A program made the translations under genes and the position numbers. Of a stretch of DNA of 64,000 nt, positions 1 through 11,581 are shown one piece after another (position 1 is the first letter of the stretch; every line of letters begins with the position of its first letter). The notes under the pieces are model-generated. The model saw nothing but the letters and a program-made list of their open reading frames with translations, did not search any database and had not been told where the DNA came from. Location: positions 186,001 to 250,000 of the forward strand of contig CAWUHX010000331.1 in assembly GCA_963922205.1 (NCBI GenBank), in the 5' to 3' direction. The DNA is from Romanomermis culicivorax. Lineage: Eukaryota > Nematoda > Enoplea > Mermithida > Mermithidae.

Positions 1-715
1 ATTTTCATGAGTATACCTCCTTCAGAGCTGTGTAGCTTCCCAAATAGTAAAAAAATTTTGATGAAAATTTGACCAATGCAGTAAAAATGCATGAGCTATA
101 AAATATGAAAATAAAATTTTGCGGCATCCGATGGGAAGGTGCTCGGGAGTGCCCATAAACATAATTTTTTCAAATTTGAATGTCCAATTTCGACACTTTA
201 AACGAAAAAGTGTAATATGAAATTATTTAATGTAAATATCACACCACAAGAGAGCTTATTCTCTCCACTGTAAAATGAATATTCTTTATCAAATAAGATT
301 TATTCGATCCTGAAATATCGCTTGCCTAGTAAGAGCACTGAAAAATGCCAAACATAGATCAATTTTCAAACTTTGCCATACTGTAGTGGCGCGAATTTTT
401 GTTTTCTAGCAAAACCAATGATACCATGGAACTCAGCGCACGAAACTACCCAAAATATCTCATTTTGAGATATGATTAATTTTCAAGTTATCATAGGGAA
501 ACTAGAACCCAGGGCCGTGCGTAGAATTTTTTCATGGGAGGGGGGCCCGACTAAATTTTTTTTCACTAAATAGCCCCAGAAAATGTCAATTTTACGCGAT
601 ACACTACGTGCATACTGCCTCAATGGGGGGGGGGGCGGCCGCCCCCCGCCCTACCTTGTGCACGGCCCTGGTAGAACCTCTCAGACATCGTGTCTTAAGT
701 GACGTGGTAACTTCG
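1..715 (+). repeat. Dispersed repeat R, copy 1
   Basis: The stretch from about 290 to 715 matches, in reverse complement, the last 225 bases of the window (63775-64000). Shared landmarks are the TGAAATATCGCTT block, the ACTGAAAAATGCCAAA block and the GGAACTCAGCGCACGAAAC block. A third, more diverged copy lies near 41090-41450. This copy is interrupted by the small hAT-like element at 510-670, which the copy at the window end lacks. No coding potential was seen. Confidence 0.75.
510..670. mobile_element. 161-bp hAT-like MITE, CAGGGCCGTG termini
   Basis: The ends are CAGGGCCGTG and CACGGCCCTG, perfect inverted repeats over 10 bp. They are flanked by ctagaacc (502-509) and gtagaacc (671-678), an 8-bp target duplication with one mismatch, as expected for the hAT superfamily. 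The inside is a G-run/C-run palindrome around a GGCGGCCGCC core. The homologous repeat near 63800 reads straight through this site, which supports an insertion. It sits just downstream of the CHP1 stop codon, so it may lie in that gene's 3' UTR. The 996-bp element at 17379-18374 has the same ends. Confidence 0.85.
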
Positions 716-738
716 AACGAAGAACAATCAAAAATATA

Positions 739-3700
739 CTATTGTAGAAATCTGATCGACATTTTTTGTTCGATATCGGCTTTTTCCATAGCCTAAAAAG
801 GCAAAAAATTGAACGGAACAACAAAACAATGAGGATAACTTAATTTACGTGGCAAAATTCTTCGAATGAGATTTTGCCATCGTGGTCTACGTCGGCTTCT
901 TCGATAGTTCTTTCGGCTATATTTTGGAGCTGAAAAATACGAGTTCTAAGGGTTCAAATTTGGAACAACAGAAGCTGCTAGCACCGAACGTCTGAAAATT
1001 AGTTCGAACTTAACTCTATTCCACAGCCTCGGAAGCCCTCTAGAAAAGTAGCTTTTTATCGATAGAAAGGCTCAATTTGGATTACAATTTAGTGGTTTGG
1101 TGAAGATTAGATTTCTAACAGTAAAACTCTACCTTCTAAGTAGTATTGCTTTTATGCATTCAGCAAGCCACAACTCTATGCCCTATAGTCCATTTACTTT
1201 AAAATCATAGACGAAGCGACAACCGAAAAATTTGGCTGATGCAATTTCTACGGCGTGAAAAACTTTATACTGTAGAAAAACGCTATATTTCTTTACGGCA
1301 ACGGCTGTTTCGATGAATTATTTTTTTTACTCAAAAGTGTACTTTAATCGATGCGCATTCACTAGGACTTTTTGAAATTTGTACGCAGATACATACGGCC
1401 CTTGAAGATATAATTGAATACCTGTTCTGGAGTAATGTTAGCTCCGACCATCATATTCAATATCGAAAGCAGTTCGTCCTTAGTTATAAATTTATCGCCG
1501 TTCAAATCATACATGCTAAAAGCGAATTGTAATTTTTCGTCGCGACTATTTAACGGACTCGCTTTATTCTTTTTGATTGGTCTAAAACGCGCCAAAACTC
1601 GAATAAATTGCCGAAAATTGACTCTGTCATCATCATCGCTAAAATTATAGTTGTCTGTTATCGTCATTTACTATACACGTAGATAGGAAATTGTAAAAGA
1701 GCTATCTCCTTCCAATGAGTGTTATGCTACTGATTTCGACTGATAAAGGACTTTCGAAAATTTAAGAAATTTTTAGAGGATCTGTCATTTTTGGAGATTA
1801 TCATTCCAACACTTTACCTCGGACTTGATTGTCGAGAACGCAACTCACCATTCTGTATAGAATGCATTGACGATACGATCGCCCAAGGGATTAATAGCTA
1901 ATTCGGGTATTCTGAGGAAATCTTCGCGACTGAATTCATTGAAGTAGTAAAATTATCAGAAAATAATAAGATAGGAAAGCATCAAAATTAATTTACCCTA
2001 ACGTACCCGAAGCACTTTTATCCAGACTTGTAAAACGATTGTATAAGCGAACGATTTGATTTTTGGAAACTATCAACGAAAATATGGCTATAATACGCGG
2101 CAATCACAATACACATCAACTAAGTAGAACAAGCACGAGAATTGCCGTCACTTTCAATTGGTGGGAATGTAATGCGAATCCCCACCTAAAAATCGTAGAC
2201 TATATGATTAGTCGTGGTCACTAATTTGTAATCTTACAGCTAGAGAACGGAATAGTGATGTGCGTCAGGAAATTTTCATATCCGGATATCCGTATTTTTG
2301 CACCTTCGGATATCCGGATATATCCGGACATTTTCAATGTTTACAAAAAGGTAAAAAGAAGTCAAATATTAAGTAATAATACACTGGGTCAACTAGAATA
2401 CTTCATAATAACATTCAATGGGTGCAATAACTTTTCGTTTTATATTTACGTTAACCGTGATTGTTATAAAAAAATGTTACTTTTTTAAACTGCAATATCT
2501 CAGGAAGTACTGTAAGAAAAGTATAGCTTTTTTTATGTTTTTGTCTTCTCGTTTTTAGTGAAAAGTGAAAAATCTTTTCGGTGGACAGATTCTAAAAAGT
2601 TGACCTGCTTTTGCTACGTCTCTCTAGAATTTCCGAAGATTCAGCCACAAATTGGAGTTGAATCAGGATCTTGTATCTGTTCGGTCTGGATTTTACTCTG
2701 GAATCGTTGGATCCGACAGCTCCGGAAAAAACTGACTTCTAAGAACTTAACGATTTTTCAGAAAAAGTAACTTTTTAACCACATTTTCGACTTCAATTGT
2801 CCAATATCCTTTGCACTTCAAAATAAACAAAACTTTACATAATCTTTTTATGCTTCTTAACGTGTTTTTTTCCGTATCGGTCGATCCGTACTATACGGGA
2901 ATCTAATGAAAAAATTTCCGTACAATTATTATTTTCCACTTGCTTTATATCTTATAGATCGTTCGAAGATACGAGTACATAGGTCGTAAAAGTAGGAACA
3001 TGCTTGCTCAGTCTAAAATTGACAAATCTACTTCTCTTTTATCAGAAAAACGATTAAACGCTAATTTTCTTGAACTTCATTCAAATCGCGTCAGTTCTAA
3101 ACTTTTGAAACTGGATTTCATGAGTTTTGGAAGAAAATGATGATAAATATGGCAAAAGTGAAAAACTACCAATAAATTTTCATTTCAAGGATTGCAAAAT
3201 TTTGGAAAATACATTTTTCAGCTTCTTCTGCTGCAGTCATAGGTTATCAATCGTAATTACTGTTTTTAGCATAGATAATCATAATAATAAACAGTGTTTT
3301 CAGACGAAAGAAACCATGAGAATGAAGGTTGCAAAAAATTCAGCAGCAAACATTTAATCTTTTAGTCGAAGATTGTTAATGCCGACGCGCCCGATAGTTT
3401 GGATTCTTCAAACAGATAAAACATCTGCCATTTTTCTGCTCTGATGATGTTTGAATCATATTTCAAATGGGAATTTACGTTCACAAAACAGTAAAATATT
3501 CAAACATTGCAAAAGGATCAAGAAAAATCTTGATTCAATTATGTCAAGAAACAATACAAGATCGAACATTCATCCGTGATGTGTTGATGTTCAAAAGTTA
3601 TTAACAGAAGATAGGACGACATTTTTCAACCGTGAACCAGAACTAACATTGAAAATTATTTCAATCGCGCCGAAAAAATTTCAGGACCTTTTTTTTAAAA

Positions 3701-5016
3701 TGCATGAAAATGAATTTCCAGACAGGAAATCCTATAACTTAATCAAAACAATCATCAGGCTTTAGGTTGCAGAAAACTCGGAAAAATTTTCCGTACCAGC
3801 TCAAAAAAATCCGTCCGGTAAGGGAAAAACCCCTGCTTCTTAATCGAAGGCGGACCGCATTAATCACTCTTTAAGTCGTTTACACAACGCTCTTACAGCA
3901 GGATTCTCACTCTATTTAAGATTGGTTTAGTATGCCAAATCTGATACGGTGCTAATAACTGAAAGCGGGAAATTTTTGAAAAAACTTCGAGAAGAAAGTT
4001 AAGTATATAGCAAATTGTGGCGAAAAATCAAAAATCGCCGTTTTCACCGATAGTCCTAGATACAATGAAAAGATGTGAAGGTTTATCGAAACAGAATGCG
4101 AATTTAGCGATTCCTAGAAGTATTACTGTCAAACTAACTACTGAATATTGACTTGTCGGTCAACTAATTAAGTGCATAATGTAAGAATGAACTGATTTAA
4201 TTAGAATCAGATAAGACTCTCATTTCTTTCAGAAGTACCAATATCAAGCATAATTTCATGAGTTAATACAACAAAAACATGTTATCAGATTTGACACTCG
4301 CACATTAGTTTGACACCAACGAAGTAACATTTGTCAACAGTGATAATGAAATATTAGCACGAATGCTAATGGGACTCGTGCTAAAAAATGCAGTAGTATA
4401 TCACACTTATATAATTTGAACCTTTTGTTGTTGAAACTTTGTGTAATGCAGCAACTTAACTTCTCAGTAACCTTTACTCCTTTTCTGAACGGTAAAAATA
4501 TCTGGATATATTCGGATATCTGGATATTTTTTCACATCCGGATATCCGTTTTTCAAAATATCTGTCCGGATATTCGGATATCCGACGCACATCACTAATA
4601 AGGGAGCCCATGTTTGGAACGTAAAAATGAGAAATGTCAATTTTTCGGTGATGAAATACATAATTATTTCCAAACAAAAAATGGCCATGGTGTCAATTGC
4701 GCTTCGCTCCAAAAACGGATTTTCGACGGAAGCAACAATTTTCGAAACTATTTTTCCGACTTCTCAGACAACAAATTTCGACTCTGCGATCAGAATGTTT
4801 GCGTAAGCACATAAAATGCATAAATAAAGCATACGTGACCACAATATCAACGTTTTTAAAAACGAGGAAAATTTCGGAAAAATCTTGAAGGAAAAAAACC
4901 GATGGCGGGTTGTGGGTATGATAAATGAGTAAAAAAGCTGTCTTACACCCGGTTTCCTTCTGAATCTCTTCGATTTCTTCGTCTTGCAGCATAAGGGACG
5001 AATTCGCTGCACCCAT
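739..5016 (-). CDS. CHP1: Calcineurin-B homologous protein 1 (CHP1; fly elm), 6 exons
   Basis: Exons on the minus strand are 5016-4947, 2069-1997, 1929-1849, 1638-1422, 929-849 and 792-739. All have GT/AG borders and all phases close, giving 191 aa (human CHP1 has 195). The start is MGAANSS, a good N-myristoylation signal, followed by a QDEEIEEIQKETG stretch typical of CHP1. EF-hands 1 and 2 are degenerate. EF-hand 3 (residues 119-130, D-L-N-G-D-K-F-I-T-K-D-E) and EF-hand 4 (160-171, D-V-D-H-D-G-K-I-S-F-E-E) have all calcium ligands, as in the family. The end is EQKMSIRFLQ then TAG. CHP1 binds Na+/H+ exchangers at the membrane and supports their activity; it also inhibits calcineurin. Intron 1 is 2.9 kb and holds an inverted-repeat element; the other introns are 67-492 bp. 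No poly(A) signal is close to the stop; the nearest one seen is AATAAA at 304-299. Confidence 0.93.
2253..4597. mobile_element. 2.3-kb inverted-repeat element in CHP1 intron 1 (hAT-like, non-autonomous)
   Basis: The left end TAGTGATGTGCGTC (2253) and right end GACGCACATCACTA (ending 4597) are perfect inverted repeats. Both are followed inward by arrays of the word ATATCCGGATATCCG (about 2278-2330 and 4495-4585). TAG...CTA tips with subterminal word arrays suggest hAT. The 8-bp flanks (gaacggaa and ataaggga) do not match, so either the duplication has decayed or the boundary is slightly off. No transposase was found inside. Part of the interior (about 3070-3250) resembles 31330-31500, so other repeats are nested in it. 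Confidence 0.7.
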
Positions 5017-5479
5017 TTCGTAATATTTAATTGTGTTTTCTGTCGTCCGTTTGTCCGTCACGCTCTTCTTCAAACTGAGACTGAATAAGGATTATTTCAG
5101 TTTTTTGTGCATGGACATTTGTGCTAATTGGCAAAGAGGCAAAAAATTGTTCCTTTGAAAACGTATGTACTGAGAACTGGAAAAACGTTTCCGGCCAAAT
5201 TTATGTATAAGATTGTAATTAAAGATATAAAGTACCTAATAAAACAGTCAATATTGAGAAAGCAGCTAACCTTGTTAGACATGGAAATCTGAAATTGTTT
5301 TATAACTATGCCAACCAGGGTCTAAATAGTTTTAGTTCCAACACAAAATGATAAATTATTAGTGGAAACTGTAGACATCCTAGATGTTTTTGACGATCGC
5401 TTCTCTTCAGCTTCACAAAAGATAACGAGATTGAGACTGGTTTAAATCTTGATTGAAATATAAATCAACTATCAGAAAC
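5017..5479. other. CHP1 upstream region, no gene seen
   Basis: This is the sequence upstream of the CHP1 start codon on the minus strand and should hold its promoter and 5' UTR. I see no clear TATA box or initiator and no coding sequence. Confidence 0.4.
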
Positions 5480-5710
5480 AAACATGAACGGCAAAAATTT
5501 TCCAGGGGGGGGGTCTTCGGACATTTGATCGAAAGTGGTGGGTGAGCAAAAAACAAAAATGATGGCTCCACAAGCATGTTTTTCATACAAATTTGCAGCA
5601 AAATAATTAAAAAACTGCCTTCGAAAAAAGTACAGGGAGGGGTGTTTGAAGATCTTTTTCAGACCAGGGAGTGTCCAGGGTCTCAGGTAGGAAGATATAT
5701 CTTTTTATGC
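5480..5710 (+). repeat. Dispersed repeat family A, copy 1
   Basis: This unit carries the landmark 'GCATGTTTTTCATACAAA', then an AAAACTG...AAAAAAGT...GGGG stretch, a 'GTTTGA(C/A)GAT' block and 'TC(A)GGTAAGAGG'-like text, ending near a 'catgtatga' motif. Related copies lie at 7090-7330, 16080-16300 and 23500-24180, with an inverted copy at 38512-38770. It is not coding; the short reading frames over it are by-products. Confidence 0.6.
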
Positions 5711-6439
5711 GCATGTATGATCAAAAATTGGCTCCAAATTATAAGTTATAAAGGTTTCAGTTCAGTGGGACCCCTTGCTCGAAAACATTTGGCAAAAAAG
5801 GCTTTTTTGAGTCTTCGGTTTTTTCCCAAAACTTTGGGCTTGTCTCACCCCAAATCTGTTATTAGGGAGAAGTGGGGACCCCCAAGTCGGCCGAACCCTG
5901 TACCTAAATTTTGGGACTGTTTTTCGCTACGGTGTTTTTGGCAGGAGAATTTTGAGGTTGTCAAGTCGGAAAATGCATTTTAGGAGGTCAAAACCTCAAA
6001 ATTTGATTATTTTCCGCTATAATCTAACTCATCCACGACTTCTAACATGTCTACTTCACCTTAAACATTGACATTTGATAATAGTCTGTCATCGCCAGCA
6101 TGTCATATCTCGATATTTAATCAGCAGTGTTGGTAAGGCTTTAGAAACCAAAAAATCGGAAAATCCCTGGTTTTTTGGTCTTTTCCAAAATCACTCGGAA
6201 ACTGTTTTTTGACATTAGCCGACCTTCCAGACGCGTATTGGTGTCTATCTGCATAAATGACCAAAACAATTAATTTAGTTGAATTGACTCAACTACAAAG
6301 TAGACAAAAATCTTAATTTTTATTCATTTAGCACACAAAAGATGTATATAAATCAATCGATCATACCTGTAATAGGCCCGACCAGTTGGGGGAAGAGTAA
6401 ACCCGAAATTTGGGTGGGGGGAGGGGGTCGAGAACTTTC
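5711..6439. other. Gene-free repeat mosaic
   Basis: Low-complexity AT-rich text with C-runs and G-runs such as GTGGGGACCCCCAAG near 5873. At 6370-6430 there is a copy of a small repeat with the motif 'GACCAGTTGGGGG', also seen at 9180-9270 and, more diverged, at 12700-12850. No gene was recognised. Confidence 0.4.
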
Positions 6440-7080
6440 TGTTCATGAATTTCTATTGGAGACTGTTTCTTTTTTCCGCCGGTTTTCCACAAATGAAGGA
6501 AGAGGTCAAAATTCCCCCCCTCCCATTCTCCCGAAGTCGTTTTCTTCCACTTAAAAATGCTCATAGACGCTTTATCTAAGTGTGTTTGAGCTTTTTCAAA
6601 CTTTCTGGTGTTCTTAAAGCCATTAATTCACTAAAATTGAGGAGCCAAATTTTCGAGTTTGATCGAAGTCTAATCTACAACGATTGTGGAACAAAGTTTC
6701 CAGCAGACTATTCAAAAGCATAATGACTTTGAATTACATGAGAAATCGACGGTCAAGTCCTCTGTGATGACAAGTGAGAGCCAAAAAAGATATCATTTTT
6801 TTAGGTATTGACATTCTGCGACACTGGAAAATCAATTTTCCGAACATTTATTCCAACAATTAGATTCGAATTTCGTGTTCAAGAGTCGTAATTTCTTGAA
6901 TTTTATTATTTGAAAAATTTTAAAATTAGTAATTTATTCGTAAACCCTCATGAACTTGGCCGAAAAAATATGAATAAGGAGAGTTGAAATTTCCGAAAAC
7001 TACTTACATGAAGCTTTTGAACTGATTTGACGTTAAGAAAGGAATGATCGCTTCAAAAAGTTTAGAGACTTGACCAGACA
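6440..7080 (+). repeat. Dispersed repeat family C, copy 1
   Basis: This copy shows the family landmarks in order: TTAAAAATGCTCATA, GAGCTTTTTCAAA, TTTTCGAGTTTGATCGA, CATAATGACTTTGAATTA, GAAATCGACGGTCAAGTCC, TATTGACATTCTGCGACACT, CTTGGCCGAAAAAATATGA and GATCGCTTCAAAAAGTTTAG. The same order recurs at 22770-23110, 25860-26360 and 27170-27820, and inverted at 24480-24900, several times inside hAT-like elements. It therefore looks like the shared internal cargo of a non-autonomous element family. Confidence 0.7.
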
Positions 7081-7089
7081 TGCATGGCG

Positions 7090-7330
7090 ACCGATTCCCA
7101 GGGGGAGGGTCCTTGGACTTTTTATCCGGGGGGTAGGGGGGTAGGCGAGCAAAAAAACAAAAAAGTTCTGAAAGTTTGTTTTTCATACAAAATATGCACA
7201 AAAATCATCAAAAAAGCTGTTTTGAAAAAAGTTCCGGGGGAGTGTTTGACGATTTTTTTTGGGCCAGCGGGGTGGCCAGAAAATCAGGTAAGAGGGTTTA
7301 CCCCCTACCCCCTATGAGCATGTATGGACT
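7090..7330 (+). repeat. Dispersed repeat family A, copy 2
   Basis: Best preserved copy: TTTTTCATACAAAATATGC, then AAAAATCATCAAAAAAGC, a GTTTGACGATTTTTTTT block, and a G/C-rich stretch with TCAGGTAAGAGGGTTTA and CCCCCTACCCCCTATGAGCA. No protein-coding signal. Confidence 0.65.
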
Positions 7331-8334
7331 TGACTTGGTAATCTTTCTCGAAAAATGTGTCAAGGAAAAAATGCGAATCTTCATTAAATATCAGGATAAA
7401 ATATTGAAAATTACGAATTGGAACATGAGATAATGCGTTCAAGATGATGAAAACTGATAAAGATTAAATGATAGGTGAAGGTAGACATTTTAAAAGATGC
7501 ACCTGAGCTAGGAAATACATAATATTGATTATTAAAGTTTCGCGCCGGAAAATTCTGAGATTTGGACCTTCTAAAATGCATGAAAATGCATCTTTTCAGT
7601 ATCCAATCCCCAAAATTTTCTTTCCCGAATGGGGAAAAAGCCCAAAACTTTTTCTTTTTTCCGATTTTTTCCCCAAAAAGCACGATTTGGAGGGAAAAAT
7701 AACAGTGATTGGAGAGATTTATTTTTCAGCGTTTTAGAATATAAAAAATCGAAAATTTTTCCGGCGCTTGGCGCCGGAATGTGGAACAAATTACACTTCC
7801 TTAGTTTGATTTTAATTTATTTCTCAACGTTGTGAAGATTCATTTTCCATTGTTTTAGGAGGCGAAAATCTAAAAATTTTTCCGGGGCTCCGCGTCGGAC
7901 CAAGAACTAAATAAAATTATATAATTCTAATAGGAACCGCAGAAATGTTAATAGCGGATAAATTCATTAGAACTCTATCGTTAACATGCTCTATCTGCTC
8001 CTGTAGAACACCAATATATTTTTCACAAGGTCATTTTGACTAACATAACCACAATTTTTCAACTTTTTCCTGATTTTTGCAAGTTTCTGACTTCAAATAC
8101 AACAATATCCTTGAGTATGCTCCTAAAATGCATAAAAAAGCATCCGTAGCCACGTTATGAACGGTTTTAAACAGGGTTTTTTTTTGCGCAGGCCAGATTG
8201 CAATGTGCAACTTGAGGAAAAATTTTGGTTGCACAGATAAATTTTTGGTTGTAGGCATTTAAAATCCAATTTTCTGAGTTTTGGACAGAAAATGAAAAGA
8301 TTAATAGGAGTAATGTGTTCGGCGCGTAGCGTTG
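7331..8334. repeat. Family C tails and two CCGGCGC hairpins
   Basis: 7340-7530 is the distal part of repeat family C (AAAAAATGCGAATCTTCATTA, ATGATAGGTGAAGGTAGAC). Two stem-loop modules follow, at 7761-7777 (CCGGCGC-TTG-GCGCCGG) and near 7881-7900 (degenerate). A left end of the form CAGGGTTTTTTTTTGCGC starts near 8175, followed by ATTGCAATGTGCAACTT. No gene was seen. Confidence 0.5.
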
Positions 8335-8425
8335 AAAATTCAGTATTATAGATTTCAGTATTTTCAGGATTTCAGGATATAGATTTCAGTATTTTCGGAT
8401 TTCAGTATATTCAGTATTTTCGATC
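8335..8425 (+). repeat. Short tandem repeat of GATTTCAGTATTTTC
   Basis: Imperfect copies of the roughly 15-bp unit GATTTCAGTATTTTC, alternating with shorter GGATTTCAG/ATTCAG units, run over about 90 bases. This is simple replication-slippage type sequence. Confidence 0.75.
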
Positions 8426-10630
8426 CAAACATCGTATACAAACGATATCGATTTTTCTATCTGAATTAATCAAACATAAAGTAAGAATTCCAATATCAGA
8501 ATCTAACTGAAAAAAACAGAAAATATTCAGAATTTCTTCTGATTCATCAGTCATTGACAGCCTATAAAGTTTGCTGCAACGATACTAATACACTGTTTAC
8601 AGAGAACTCGTTCGCGCCCGGGTCTACGAGCAGTGTTTTTTTTGCTCAAAACTTTTTGCTCCATTTGAGGAAAAACCCCAAAAATTTTTTCCTCATGAAG
8701 AAACATCAATTTTTTAGTTTCCTTGCTTAAAAATCGCTCAAAATCATTTCTGGTGTGTTTTTTGAACGTTTCTCATTAACTTTCATCTTATTCCGCCGAA
8801 AAAACCGACATTTTTCTGCAAGAAGTTTCGAGCTATAACCTGATTCACCTCAAATGAGAAAATCCGCTCTCAAAAGTTTCGTAACTAATATGGCGGTATT
8901 TGAAATTTTGGGGTACAGTAAACCATGATACCAAAATGAAAAAACGCGAGTGATATTCAAATGTCGCAACGCTATGTTGAATACAATTGATAATTATGCA
9001 AGATTCACTATCGCACGCTGAAATTGGTTGTTTCTTTGCTGAGATATATGTGATTAGCCGAAATATTTTTTATTTCACTATTACTGTAGCAACGGTATAA
9101 CGAATTTTAGTTTATAAAAAATTGCACATTGCAACCTGGCTTGTGCAAAAAAAACTGAATCCGAGCACCGTCCCTGTAAGAGGTCCGACCAGTTGGGGGG
9201 GGGGAGGTAAACTGAAAATTTTGGGGTGGGGGTTCCGAAATTTCCAAAATTTTGGGGAAAGAGGTCGAAGAGACCCAAAAAAGTCGAAAAAATTTCGAAA
9301 ATTTTCCCAAAAAAGCCATTTTTTTCCTAGTTTGAGAGGGATTGCGTATAGGGTTCGACCAAGTTGGTGGTGGGGGTCCCCTCAACACCCCAGTTACGGG
9401 TATGCCAAGCACACATTAACTAACTGAAAATAAGTCTTTACTCCAGAAATGATTTTCTTTTCATTCAGTGAATTATAAAAAAATTTTGGAAAATTCTCTC
9501 CTTTTTTGAAAATCCTGGATACGGGTATGATACAAGATCAAACATTTATTTATAATATGTTGACAATTAATTACCGGCTTGTAAATAAATATTTAAGTGA
9601 ATTTACATGAGCCAAGCAAGAGAATAATTCAACGGCATAACCTTTATTTCTTATATTTCTTCGACGACATAAGACAACCTAATTTTTGACATAACAAGTA
9701 AATCAAACAGTAAACTTTGATATAAACACAACAATGAAAAAAAAGTTTTAAAACTGATTCTGAACAGCTGACAATCTGGTATAAAAGTATGAACTTGACC
9801 ACAGGGCTTTTTTCTGCACAGATCAGGTTGCAGTGTGCAACTTGAAGAAAAATTTTGGTTGCACAGATAAATGTTTGGTTGTTCACTCTAAAATCAATAA
9901 ATTGGCTTCATTTTAACGTGAAACCATCAAAAGCTAGTTTTCTATTATTTCATTCGATTCGCGTCGGTTTTAGGCTTTTAAAACCAAATTTTCTGAGTTT
10001 TGAAGAAAAAATGAAAATAGTGACAAATTTTTCTGGGATTTTGGTATTCTAGAACGCTGGGAAATGAACCTTTTCAACTTTTATTTCCTAGAGAAGAGGT
10101 TTACTTAATTTGTCAGTGAATTCAATGAATTTTCAGTCGAACAGACAACAATTCAAAAACTAGGAAAGCAACCAAGAATTTTGATTTTTCAACCAGCTAG
10201 AATTCCTACTTGGACTCAAAATGTTTTATACACACAAATGTGAAAATCCTTTTAAAGACTGAAAAAAGACTTTGGGAAAATAACCAAGAATAATCTTGCT
10301 CTTCGTCAATCAAATTCTCAAAAAACGTCACAGGATCAAACATTTATATAAATATATTAATAATTAAAAGCTATAAGCATTAACTAGAATGAAATTTTCT
10401 AACCGCGCACTGGAATCATACAACAAAATTATTAAATAATAAAAATCCGGTGCGAACCGCCGGAAAATTTCAACAATTTTCAATTTTAAAACGCGTAAAA
10501 TGCACCTCCGAACAGGAAATGAAACTATCAAAACATTTTTCCCCAAATTGGTGCTTAAGTACAAAAAAATTTTCTTCAATTTCAAAAAAAGTTCCTCAAA
10601 AATGGTCGATTGAGAAAAAAACTGTGTCTA
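8426..10630. other. Gene-free mosaic with loose hAT-like ends
   Basis: This stretch holds several unpaired element tips. CAGTGTTTTTTTTGCTC is at 8632. A right tip, TTGCACATTGCAACCTGG...GTGCAAAAAAAACTG, spans 9120-9162. CAGGGCTTTTTTCTGCAC is near 9802, followed by GTTGCAGTGTGCAACTTG. A degenerate hairpin CCGGTGCGAACCGCCGG lies near 10447. The segment 8480-8620 is an inverted relative of 10930-11110. No gene was recognised. Confidence 0.45.
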
Positions 10631-10816
10631 CTTGCCAATTGGCAAAAACGCTCAAAATTTTTTGTGCCATTCCAAATTTTTTTGTGCCAAAAACTATGTT
10701 TTGGCACAAAAAAACACTGAAGGGCACAGTGTTTTTTTTATGCCAAAACATGGTTTTTGGCACAAAAAAATTGGAATGGCACAAAAAATTTTGAGCGTTT
10801 GTGCCAATTGGCACAA
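10631..10816. repeat. Long near-perfect palindrome, about 90-bp arms
   Basis: The left arm (about 10631-10719) and right arm (about 10727-10816) are reverse complements, each with GCCAATTGGCA, ACGCTCAAAATTTTTTGTG, GTGCCATTCCAA and TTTGTGCCAAAAAC in the matching order. The centre is CACTG-aagggca-CAGTG. The right arm is also the left end of the hAT-like element at 10727-11581, so the palindrome joins two inverted element tips. Because of this symmetry both strands show similar short reading frames; none is a real gene. Confidence 0.85.
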
Positions 10817-11581
10817 ATTTTCTGGCTGGTCAAACATTAAATTTCCTTGATTTTTAGACGTTTTAGGGGCTGAAAATGCAAAAAAATTTTCGGCGCATTG
10901 CGCCGAATCAATGAATATAATATTTCCTATTCGTATATTTGACCCGAACGCAAACGATTTCTTTTCGAACAGTGTATTAGTATCGTTGCAGCAAACTTTA
11001 TAGGCTGTCAAGACTGATGAGTGAAAAAAAATTCTGAATATTCTCTCTTCATTCAGTCAGACTCGGATTTAAAACTGAAATTCTTACTTTTTGTGTTTGA
11101 TTGATTTAAGTAGAAAAATCGATATCGTTGATTGATAATGGCACAATGTTTCGATCGAAAATTAACACTATTTTCGACTTTATTTTCTCTATTCTTTATA
11201 TGATTGTTAAATATACATAACATAGATATTCGTTTGTAGTCGAAAATTGAATCAATTTGAACTTCCTGAACAATTCTAGAGCTATTTAAATTGTCTCAGC
11301 AGTCCATTTCTTTTTGGAATTTCGTGAACTATTTTGTTGCGCAGTTTTTTCTTTTCTCACTGACATGATGTTTAGCTGAAAAATAGGTTGGGCAATGGGC
11401 ACGATTTTTACAAAAAATTAATGCCTTAAACGTTAACTTTTTATCAAACTTTTGGCCTAAAACTTTTCCGCAGTTTTCAGTATGTCTCCAGTAAAAAAAA
11501 TTTTTTTTGTGCCATTGGCACAAATTTTTTTGGCCTCTTGTGCCAATTGGCACAAATGTCCGTGAACAAAAAAAAACGCTG
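10727..11581. mobile_element. 855-bp hAT-like element, word TGTGCCAATTGGCACA
   Basis: It starts CAGTGTTTTTTTTATGCC and ends AAAAAAAAACGCTG. The 8-bp duplication gaagggca is perfect on both sides (10719-10726 and 11582-11589). Subterminal regions at both ends carry TGTGCCAATTGGCACA or half words. Inside is a CGGCGCATTGCGCCG hairpin (near 10888). It has no transposase and is non-autonomous. It belongs to the tip family that also includes 19942-20274, 23625-24078, 24321-25028 and 25643-26966. Confidence 0.88.

Noticed and set aside
5576-5983. 135-codon open frame
   Set aside because: It covers dispersed repeat family A and shows no conserved domain; other copies have no matching frame.
7761-7777. 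CCGGCGC hairpins as Rho-independent terminators or microRNA precursors
   Set aside because: The stems are only about 7 bp, repeated as part of transposons, and bacterial terminators do not apply here.
10450-11011. Similar Cys/Phe-rich frames on both strands
   Set aside because: They are read from the two arms of a palindrome and share its symmetry; not proteins.
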